From positions 1 to 64,000 of the forward strand of contig NZ_JAJGMW010000012.1 of NCBI RefSeq assembly GCF_020782115.1: 64,000 nt of DNA. The letters are read 5' to 3'. Made by a program: the position numbers and the translations under genes. The notes below the pieces were generated by a model. It was not told the DNA's origin, made no database searches, and saw only the letters and a list, made by a program, of their open reading frames with translations. Positions 15,973-22,814 of this stretch are shown piece by piece. Source of the stretch: Leeuwenhoekiella parthenopeia (lineage in GTDB: Bacteria > Bacteroidota > Bacteroidia > Flavobacteriales > Flavobacteriaceae). Every line of letters begins with the position of its first letter. Position 1 is the stretch's first letter.

Positions 15973-16029
15973 GTTTTAAAAGGCTTCATACCGGTTGCGC
16001 GAAAGCTCGGGTTTCAGGTCTTAATGTCG

Positions 16030-16037
16030 TATTTTTG
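16030..16037 (+). promoter_or_regulatory. Bacteroidota -7 box for pta
   Basis: TATTTTTG matches TAnnTTTG exactly and ends 16 bases before the ATG at 16054. An ATG at 16024 lies upstream of it and would start translation before the likely transcription start, so the promoter box decides the start of pta. Confidence 0.6.
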
Positions 16038-16053
16038 CACCAAACAATTGGTT

Positions 16054-18147
16054 ATGAATAAAGGCATATATATTGCGACTTTAGAGCCTAACAGTGGTAA
16101 GTCTATCGTATCCCTTGGGCTTATGCGAACGCTGCTGGGAAAAACGGCAAAAGTGGGTTATTTCAGGCCCGTGATAGACGATAGTAAAGGGGATACTAAA
16201 GACAACCACATCAGCACCGTGCTGTCTTTCTTCGACATACCGCTCGACTATGAGGACGCCTATGCTTTTACAACCAGCCAACTCATTAAAAAACGCAACA
16301 AAGGGAAGTCCGGCGAAATTCTGGATACCATCATAACCAAATATAAAAATCTGGAAGATCAGTTTGATTTTGTACTGGTTGAAGGCTCCGATTTTACGGG
16401 CGAGGGCAGTGTGTTTGAATTTGATACCAATGTGCTTATTGCTAAAAACCTGGGGCTTCCGGTTATTTTGGTTGGCAGCGGAGTAGGGAAGACCGAAGAC
16501 GAACTGCTGGGAAGTTTGCAAATTGCCTATACCTCCTTTACCGAACGCGATGTTTCGGTGATGGGTGTGGTGGCCAACAAGGTGCAGCCCGAAAATTTAC
16601 AGATAGCCAAGAAGGGACTTAGGAATTTCCTCCCTGATCATGTCGAGGTTTTTGCGATCCCCTTTACCGAAAAACTCGCGCATCCTACCATTAAAGAAAT
16701 CGTACAGGAACTGGACGGGAAAGTGCTTTTCGGAAACGAATTTTTAGACAACCAGACCGGTAATTTTGGCGTGGGTGCGATGCAGTTGCGCAACTACCTC
16801 ACCCATTTAAAGCAGGACAGCCTGGTGATCACGCCCGGTGACCGTGCAGATATTATTCTGGGTGCTTTGCAGGCCAATATTTCGACTAATTACCCACGTA
16901 TTTCGGGTATAATTTTAACCGGCGGACTGGTTCCGGAAGAACCCATTTTAAAATTGATAGAAGGTTTGTCACAGATCGTTCCTATTGTTTCGGTTGACGA
17001 CGGTACGTTTTCGGTAACTAACCGTGTAGGAAATATCAAGTCTAAAATATACGCCACCAGTAAGTCGAAGATTGAAACTTCGCTGACCGTTTTTGAGAAG
17101 GAAGTTTCTTTCGATCAGCTTATTGAGCGCCTCATCAATCTGGAACCCAAAGGCATTACCCCGCGCATGTTTCAGTATGGTTTGATGAAGCGTGCCGCAA
17201 CGGCTAAGAAGCACATCGTACTGCCCGAAGGTACAGATCCGCGGATTCTAAACGCTGCCGTACAGCTGGTGGAACTCGATATTGTACAGATAAGTCTTTT
17301 AGGCGAGCTGGATAAAATTAAAGAAGTAGCGGTACAGCACAGTATTCCGCTGAATCTCGAAAAAGTTCGGGTGATCAATCCCATAACTTCAGAGCATTTT
17401 GAAGATTACGTCAACACCTTTTACGAGTTGCGTAAACACAAAAATGTGAATATGGACATCGCCCGCGACTGGATGGCCGATGTTTCCTATTACGGGACGA
17501 TGATGATCTACAAAGGTCATGCAGATGGGATGGTAAGCGGTGCTGCGCATACCACCGCGCATACCATAAAACCGGCGCTTCAGTTTATCAAGACCAAACC
17601 GGGTGTTTCGGTGGTTTCTTCCGTATTTTTTATGTGTCTGGAAGACCGGGTCTCGGTTTTTGGAGATTGTGCCATTAACCCGAATCCTTCGGCAGGCGAA
17701 CTGGCAGAAATCGCTATTTCTTCCGCAGAAAGCAGTCTGGCATTTGGTATTGAACCTAAAATAGCCATGCTCTCCTATTCCTCAGGGACCAGCGGTAAAG
17801 GAGAAGATGTAGACAGAGTACGTGAGGCTACCGAAATAGTGAAATCTAAACGCCCCGATCTCAAGATTGAAGGTCCTATACAATACGATGCTGCTGTTGA
17901 TGCAGCCATTGGGAAAAGCAAATTGCCAGACTCAGAGGTTGCCGGTCAGGCCAGTGTTTTGATTTTTCCAGATTTAAATACCGGGAATAATACCTATAAG
18001 GCCGTACAGCGGGAGACCGGAGCATTGGCAATAGGCCCGATGCTACAGGGGCTGAACAAGCCGGTTAATGATTTAAGCCGCGGTTGCACGGTAGAAGATA
18101 TTTTTAATACCGTAATTATCACGGCTATTCAGGCGCAGGGTATTTAA
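16054..18147 (+). CDS. pta: Phosphate acetyltransferase
   Basis: A protein of about 697 residues that converts acetyl-CoA and phosphate to acetyl phosphate and CoA. Three domains are seen: an N-terminal P-loop-like domain beginning MNKGIYIATLEPNSGKS (dethiobiotin-synthase-like), a middle DRTGG domain around TPGDRADIILGALQAN, and the C-terminal PTA catalytic domain starting near KHIVLPEGTDPRILNAA, with DGMVSGAAHTTAHTIKPALQ, LMFGDCAINPNPSAGELAEI-like FGDCAINPNPSAGELAEIAI and MLSYSSGTSGKGEDVD. This is the long Pta form found in many Bacteroidota. The ATG at 16054 is preferred over 16024 because a consensus promoter box overlaps the intervening codons. ackA follows 64 bases downstream. Confidence 0.95.
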   Translation: MNKGIYIATLEPNSGKSIVSLGLMRTLLGKTAKVGYFRPVIDDSKGDTKDNHISTVLSFFDIPLDYEDAYAFTTSQLIKKRNKGKSGEILDTIITKYKNLEDQFDFVLVEGSDFTGEGSVFEFDTNVLIAKNLGLPVILVGSGVGKTEDELLGSLQIAYTSFTERDVSVMGVVANKVQPENLQIAKKGLRNFLPDHVEVFAIPFTEKLAHPTIKEIVQELDGKVLFGNEFLDNQTGNFGVGAMQLRNYLTHLKQDSLVITPGDRADIILGALQANISTNYPRISGIILTGGLVPEEPILKLIEGLSQIVPIVSVDDGTFSVTNRVGNIKSKIYATSKSKIETSLTVFEKEVSFDQLIERLINLEPKGITPRMFQYGLMKRAATAKKHIVLPEGTDPRILNAAVQLVELDIVQISLLGELDKIKEVAVQHSIPLNLEKVRVINPITSEHFEDYVNTFYELRKHKNVNMDIARDWMADVSYYGTMMIYKGHADGMVSGAAHTTAHTIKPALQFIKTKPGVSVVSSVFFMCLEDRVSVFGDCAINPNPSAGELAEIAISSAESSLAFGIEPKIAMLSYSSGTSGKGEDVDRVREATEIVKSKRPDLKIEGPIQYDAAVDAAIGKSKLPDSEVAGQASVLIFPDLNTGNNTYKAVQRETGALAIGPMLQGLNKPVNDLSRGCTVEDIFNTVIITAIQAQGI

Positions 18148-18211
18148 TACGCAAAGCGAAAAGTCAAAAGATGCATTCAAAAATTTAGTCAACCTAATAC
18201 GATTTAGACAG

Positions 18212-19399
18212 ATGAACATACTTGTGATCAACAGCGGAAGCTCTTCGATAAAGTTTCAATTGATAGAAATGCCCATAGCCCGGGTTTTAGCCTCCGGAAT
18301 GGTTGAGCGTATCGGTATTGAGGGCGGAGGCATTCAGTATAAATCAGAACGCGGTACCCTTAAGCTTGAGGAAGATTTTGAAAATCACAATGCCGGTCTT
18401 AAAAAAATCGCAACGGTGCTGATGAATCCCAACTCAGGAGTGATTGACAGTGCAGACGAGGTGGCGGCCGTAGGGCATCGCGTGGTACACGGCGGACAGA
18501 AGTTTACCGAGACCATTCGCGTAAATGAGGAAGTAAAAGCAAATATTAAACGGCTGTTTTCGCTTGCACCATTGCATAATCCTGCAAATTTAACCGGGAT
18601 TGAGGTTGCGGAGGAGCTTTTTCCGAATGCTGAACAGGTGTGTGTTTTTGATACGGCGTTTTTTAGCAGCATCCCACAAAAGGCTTTTCAGTATGCCATA
18701 CCCAAAAAGTTTTTAGATCAGGATCATATTCGATTATACGGTTTTCATGGAACCAGTCACAAATACGTGAGTGCAAAAGCTAATGAATATTTAAATACCG
18801 AAAACCTAAAATTGATCACCATTCACCTGGGAAATGGCTGTAGTATAACCGCTCTTAAAAATGGAAAACCCATTGATACCTCACTGGGATTTGGTCCCGC
18901 TAACGGACTCATAATGGGCACCCGGGCAGGGGATATTGATCAGAGCGTTGTGTTTTATCTTCAGGAAAAACTGGGTTATACGGTTGAAGAAGTCAATACC
19001 TTATTAAACAAAGAAAGCGGAATGCTGGGGCTAACAGGTCACAGCGATCTGCGCGATATTGAAGCAAAAGCGGAAGCCGGCGATCCCGTTTGCAAGCTCG
19101 CTTTAGAAATGAATGCATATCGCATACGTAAATACATCGGCGCTTATGCCGCAGCCCTAAACGGAGTGGATGCCATCGTTTTTACAGCCGGGATAGGCGA
19201 AAACAGCAGCACTATCAGAGAATTGGTTTGTGAGGATATGGACTTTTTGGGAATCAGGATCGACAGGGATGAAAATCTGCAACGCAAAAAGGGCATTCGT
19301 GAAATTCAGTCGCCTGATGCAGCAGTAAAAATTCTGGTCATTCCTACCAACGAGGAGTTAGAAATTGCAAATCAGGTCTATAATCTGGTTGAAGACTAA
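18212..19399 (+). CDS. ackA: Acetate kinase
   Basis: A 395-residue kinase that interconverts acetyl phosphate plus ADP and acetate plus ATP, completing the acetate pathway begun by Pta. The ASKHA-fold signatures are clear: NSGSSSIKFQL at the N-terminus, VGHRVVHGG, the FDTAFF substrate loop, GFHGTSHKY with the catalytic His region, HLGNGCS, and the acetokinase signature GTRAGDIDQSV (about 235-245). IVFTAGIGENSS lies in the C-terminal domain. Length is normal for the family. The gene follows pta on the same strand and the two are presumably one operon. Its stop is directly before the convergent small ORF behind purB (one base apart), so the two transcripts meet end to end. Confidence 0.96.
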   Translation: MNILVINSGSSSIKFQLIEMPIARVLASGMVERIGIEGGGIQYKSERGTLKLEEDFENHNAGLKKIATVLMNPNSGVIDSADEVAAVGHRVVHGGQKFTETIRVNEEVKANIKRLFSLAPLHNPANLTGIEVAEELFPNAEQVCVFDTAFFSSIPQKAFQYAIPKKFLDQDHIRLYGFHGTSHKYVSAKANEYLNTENLKLITIHLGNGCSITALKNGKPIDTSLGFGPANGLIMGTRAGDIDQSVVFYLQEKLGYTVEEVNTLLNKESGMLGLTGHSDLRDIEAKAEAGDPVCKLALEMNAYRIRKYIGAYAAALNGVDAIVFTAGIGENSSTIRELVCEDMDFLGIRIDRDENLQRKKGIREIQSPDAAVKILVIPTNEELEIANQVYNLVED

Positions 19400-19400
19400 A

Positions 19401-19577
19401 TTAGTTGATCGACCGTTGTCTTTGCCCACGAATCAAATTGACTAGTAAAAGTGTAAAAATAAGCGCTAAACCTGTTAATACTTCGGCACGTGCCAAAATA
19501 TTAAGTAGTCCGCAAACCAGTATGCTACTGTAAAGCAGGATTACCAGAAACAGATTTAGCGAAACTTTGGTATTCAT
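19401..19577 (-). CDS. Small two-helix membrane protein coupled to purB
   Basis: A 58-codon ORF begins at 19577 so that its ATG shares one base with the purB stop codon (TAATG), and it ends at 19401 next to the ackA stop. The translation is strongly hydrophobic, with two probable membrane segments: about residues 7-28 (NLFLVILLYSSILVCGLLN) and 34-48 (LTGLALIFTLLLVN), then a basic tail GQRQRS. The stop-start overlap, the clean membrane pattern and the exact fit between the two flanking genes argue that it is real. The family is not recognised. Being coupled to purB, it would be made from the same mRNA, but nothing links it to purine synthesis. Confidence 0.6.
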   Translation of the reverse strand: MNTKVSLNLFLVILLYSSILVCGLLNILARAEVLTGLALIFTLLLVNLIRGQRQRSIN

Positions 19578-20920
19578 TAGATTCCGGTATAGTTAGCCGG
19601 AGTTACCGCTTTTAACTCGGTTTTTATTGCACTGCTTACGTCGAGGGTGTCTATAAAACTATGCATCGACTTTTCGGTAATGGCTTCATTGGTTCGGGTA
19701 AGACCTTTAAGTGCTTCGTATGGGTTTGCGTAGCCTTCACGTCTTAAGATGGTCTGAATAGCTTCGGCCACAACCGCCCAGTTATTCTCGAGATCCTGAT
19801 TGAATTTACCTTCGTTAAGCAATAATTTATTTAAACCTTTCTGAGTGCTTTGCAAGCCGATAAGCGTATGGCCAAAAGGTACGCCTATGTTACGCAGTAC
19901 GGTACTGTCAGTAAGATCCCGCTGCAGTCTGGAAACCGGTAATTTTGCCGAAAGATGTTCAAAAAGCGCATTGGCAATACCCAGATTTCCTTCACTGTTT
20001 TCAAAATCAATTGGGTTCACTTTATGCGGCATAGCCGATGAGCCCACTTCACCTTCCTTGATTTTTTGCTTGAAATAATCCATAGAGATATAGCTCCAGA
20101 AATCACGGTTTAAATCCAGCAAAATGGTATTGATACGCTTCATATTGTCAAAAAGCGCGGCCATATGATCGTAATGCTCAATTTGTGTGGTAGGGAAGGA
20201 ATGGTGTAATTTTAAAGTACCGGTTACAAAAGACTTCCCAAACTTTTTCCAGTCGATATTAGGGTATGCAACGTGGTGCGCGTTAAAATTTCCGGTTGCG
20301 CCACCAAATTTTGCAGCGTTTGGTATGGCCTTAAGGAGTTTTATCTGCTCCTCAATACGCACAACAAATACTTCAATTTCTTTGCCTAAACGGGTAGGAG
20401 AAGCCGGTTGTCCGTGGGTGCGGGCAAGCATAGAAACACTTTCCCACTCATCAGCCAATTGTTTAAGATGATCTACAACCTCTAAAAGTTCGGTGAGATA
20501 TACCTGGTTTACAGCATCTTTTAGACTTAAAGGAATTGCGGTGTTATTAATGTCCTGAGAAGTCAGACCAAAATGGATGAACTCTTTGGACTGCTTGAGG
20601 TTGAGGGCGTCAAATTTTTCTTTGATAAAATATTCAACCGCCTTAACATCGTGATTGGTAACTTTTTCAATTTCTTTTACTTTTTTTGCGTCTTCGAGGG
20701 AAAAGTCCTCGTAAATGGCGCGAAGCTTAGAGTATTTTTCTTTAGGAAAGTCTGTTAATTGAGGTAACGGGATTTCACAAAGCGCGATAAAATATTCTAT
20801 TTCTACTTTAACACGGTATTTTATAAGTGCTTTTTCAGAAAAAAATGCAGCGAGTGCTGCGGTTTTAGCTGCGTAGCGGCCATCAATAGGGGAAACAGCT
20901 TCTAATGAAGTTAAAGACAT
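19577..20920 (-). CDS. purB: Adenylosuccinate lyase
   Basis: A protein of about 447 residues that acts twice in purine synthesis, splitting SAICAR to AICAR and adenylosuccinate to AMP, with release of fumarate. It belongs to the fumarase/aspartase superfamily; the landmarks are SPIDGRYAAKT at the N-terminus, THGQPASPTRLGKEIE (general-acid His), and the flexible signature loop GEVGSSAMPHKVNPIDFEN, which holds the catalytic Ser. The Met at 20920 (MSLTSLEAVSPIDGRY) is chosen because the extra 11 upstream codons overlap the transcript leader: a consensus -7 box is at 20943-20950. Length is normal. The next gene downstream, a small membrane ORF, starts in its stop codon. Confidence 0.96.
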   Translation of the reverse strand: MSLTSLEAVSPIDGRYAAKTAALAAFFSEKALIKYRVKVEIEYFIALCEIPLPQLTDFPKEKYSKLRAIYEDFSLEDAKKVKEIEKVTNHDVKAVEYFIKEKFDALNLKQSKEFIHFGLTSQDINNTAIPLSLKDAVNQVYLTELLEVVDHLKQLADEWESVSMLARTHGQPASPTRLGKEIEVFVVRIEEQIKLLKAIPNAAKFGGATGNFNAHHVAYPNIDWKKFGKSFVTGTLKLHHSFPTTQIEHYDHMAALFDNMKRINTILLDLNRDFWSYISMDYFKQKIKEGEVGSSAMPHKVNPIDFENSEGNLGIANALFEHLSAKLPVSRLQRDLTDSTVLRNIGVPFGHTLIGLQSTQKGLNKLLLNEGKFNQDLENNWAVVAEAIQTILRREGYANPYEALKGLTRTNEAITEKSMHSFIDTLDVSSAIKTELKAVTPANYTGI

Positions 20921-20942
20921 AATTGCTTTTGGTTTAAAGCTG

Positions 20943-20972
20943 CAAAGATACACAGCCAGAAGCGGGTAACAA
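20943..20972 (-). promoter_or_regulatory. Promoter of purB (-33 TTG, -7 TATCTTTG)
   Basis: On the minus strand, TTG (20970-20972) is followed after 19 bases by TATCTTTG (20943-20950), matching the Bacteroidota consensus TTG-N17-21-TAnnTTTG. It lies 22 bases upstream of the start at 20920. Confidence 0.65.
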
Positions 20973-20992
20973 GCATTAACCCGATATAAAAC

Positions 20993-21544
20993 TCAGTTTT
21001 TTAGCTTTTTCAAAATGTGACGTGCCCGTGATTGAAAAGCCGGCCCGGCTTCGGAAAAGTGCTGTTCCAGTTGAGCGGTCAGCTCGGGTATGATCCAGTT
21101 TTGGGCATTCCTAAGGTTGTAGAGGCATTGCATCGCAAAAACTTTTACCGCTACTTTTTCAGGTGCAATAAGCCAGTCAAAACAGGTCGACACCATTAGT
21201 TCCTGTTCCGGTTTGTGTAGGGGAAAGGAGCCTTTTAGAAAAGAAAAAGAGATAAGCTCTAAAGTTTTGGCGAAGATTCGTTTTACGGGGTCTGTTTCAA
21301 TTACACAAAGCGCTTTAAAGAAACGTGTCTTATGAGGTTTGAGGATGTCAAGATCACTGCGAACAGCCTGATCAAGCGCAAATGCAGATTTAGTTACCCG
21401 TTCTTTATTTGTAGCCTCAAAAATAAAATGAAGGCAATAGATCACCCCATCCGGAAATTTGAGCAGTTCGTATCCCATTGCCCTGCGATCTGCGAGACTG
21501 GAGGAAATCTTCAAAATTTTGGCAGTCCAGACCGCTTCAGTCAT
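20993..21544 (-). CDS. HEAT-repeat-like protein upstream of purB
   Basis: A 183-residue all-helical protein without signal peptide or membrane segment. The regular helical pairs (for example VAVKVFAMQCLYNLR and the closing RARHILKKLKN) suggest HEAT-like repeats. Proteins of this type next to purB in Flavobacteria have sometimes inherited the label adenylosuccinate lyase, but it carries none of the lyase signatures, so that name should not be used. It is encoded upstream of purB on the same strand, with purB having its own promoter in the 72-base gap. It may be a scaffold or a binding protein; the role is unknown. Confidence 0.72.
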   Translation of the reverse strand: MTEAVWTAKILKISSSLADRRAMGYELLKFPDGVIYCLHFIFEATNKERVTKSAFALDQAVRSDLDILKPHKTRFFKALCVIETDPVKRIFAKTLELISFSFLKGSFPLHKPEQELMVSTCFDWLIAPEKVAVKVFAMQCLYNLRNAQNWIIPELTAQLEQHFSEAGPAFQSRARHILKKLKN

Positions 21545-21583
21545 TTGTATTTAGTATTTTTCGCCCATTAAAATTAGAAAATT

Positions 21584-22057
21584 ATGGTTTGGGTAAAGCG
21601 TATTTTAATGTTGGCATTGGTTGCTCTTATAGTTATTCAATTTATTCCTGTTGAGAAAAATGAGGGAGGCTATGCATCTTTAGACAATTTTTTACAGGAA
21701 ACCAGGCCTTCTGAAGAAGTGGCCGGCATTTTAAAATCTTCCTGCTACGATTGCCACAGTAACCAAACCCAATATCCCTGGTATTCCAATTTGGCGCCGG
21801 CAAGTTTTTTTCTGGCAGATCATATAGAAGAGGGGAAGGAGCATCTTAATTTCGCCAATTGGGAAAGTTATTCCGCAAAGCGAAAGGATCACAAACTTGA
21901 CGAACTTATCGAAGAAGTAGAGCACGGCGAAATGCCTTTGGAGTCTTACACCTTGATCCACGCAGACGCAGAGCTTTCCGCAGAGCAAACCGAGGCCTTA
22001 ATCAACTGGGCAAAAGCGGCTCGGCTTATTTACTCAGAAGATCTTCAACCACAATAG
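21584..22057 (+). CDS. Haem-binding domain protein (cytochrome-like)
   Basis: A 157-residue protein with an N-terminal signal-anchor (MVWVKRILMLALVALIVIQF) and one c-type haem motif, CYDCH (residues about 54-58), followed by QTQYPWYSNLAPASFFLADH, the pattern of the haem-binding domain PF14376. Histidines further on (DHIEEGKEHLNF) could supply a second axial ligand. The protein is exported and anchored in the inner membrane, where it may carry electrons or sense redox state. The adjacent minus-strand sirtuin gene converges and overlaps its 3' end by 32 bases. It is transcribed from a short divergent gap shared with the HEAT-like gene. Confidence 0.85.
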   Translation: MVWVKRILMLALVALIVIQFIPVEKNEGGYASLDNFLQETRPSEEVAGILKSSCYDCHSNQTQYPWYSNLAPASFFLADHIEEGKEHLNFANWESYSAKRKDHKLDELIEEVEHGEMPLESYTLIHADAELSAEQTEALINWAKAARLIYSEDLQPQ

Positions 22058-22706
22058 GGATACCTTTAGAAGCCTTTTCGGAAATTACTTTCAGATTCTT
22101 TTGGGAAGTAATATTTGGGTGGGGATCTATAAAATAAATTGCTGCTTCCGGTTTTGCATAATTAATAAGACCGGCTGCAGGGTACACCTGCATAGAAGTT
22201 CCTACTATTATAATGTAATCAGCTTTTGCTGTAAGCTCGATAGCCGGTTCTAATAGTGGAACCAGCTCGCCAAACCACACGATATGCGGTCTCAACTGGC
22301 TGCCTTTAGCACACAAATCTCCCTCGCAAATATCTTCGTGCCAATCAAGCACTAACTCCTCGTCTGAAGTACTACGTGCTTTTAAGAGTTCGCCGTGAAG
22401 ATGCAAAACTTTTGTGCTGCCTGCCCGTTCGTGTAAATCGTCAACATTTTGCGTAATAATATGGACGTCAAATTGTTTTTCAAGATCTACAAGGGCTTGA
22501 TGAGCTGCATTGGGTTTTACGGTTTTTAATTGGCGTCGCCGCTGATTGTAAAAATCGAGGACTAGCGCCCTGTTTTTAAACCAACCTTCGGGGCTTGCGA
22601 CCTCCATAACATCGTGTCCTTCCCAAAGTCCATTAGAATCTCTAAAGGTTTTTAAACCACTTTCAGCGCTTATTCCTGCACCTGATAAGACTATTATTTT
22701 TTTCAT
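22026..22706 (-). CDS. cobB: NAD-dependent protein deacylase, sirtuin (CobB type)
   Basis: A sirtuin of about 226 residues that removes acyl groups from protein lysines with NAD. The Rossmann motif GAGISAESGL, the ITQNVDDLHERAGS loop, catalytic His in LHLHG, the RPHIVWFGE strand and VGTSMQVYPAAGL are all present. The pair Tyr-x-x-Arg in FYNQRR (Tyr55, Arg58 counted from 22712) is the mark of class III, succinyl- or malonyl-lysine-preferring enzymes. Only two cysteines (ICEGDLC) occur where related enzymes have a zinc tetrad, so the zinc may be absent. The start could also be two codons earlier. Its 3' end overlaps that of the haem-binding gene by 32 bases. Confidence 0.9.
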   Translation of the reverse strand: MKKIIVLSGAGISAESGLKTFRDSNGLWEGHDVMEVASPEGWFKNRALVLDFYNQRRRQLKTVKPNAAHQALVDLEKQFDVHIITQNVDDLHERAGSTKVLHLHGELLKARSTSDEELVLDWHEDICEGDLCAKGSQLRPHIVWFGELVPLLEPAIELTAKADYIIIVGTSMQVYPAAGLINYAKPEAAIYFIDPHPNITSQKNLKVISEKASKGIPIVVEDLLSK

Positions 22707-22814
22707 TAACATTTATTTAACTATCTATGCAAAACCAAGGCGGTAAATTACGCGTAATTATAAACAAAAGAATATCCCTATAGTTCGTAATTAAACTCAA
22801 ACAAACAAATTATT

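Noticed and set aside
20993-21544. Annotation of this gene as adenylosuccinate lyase
   Set aside because: None of the lyase signatures are present; the name probably comes from its neighbour purB.
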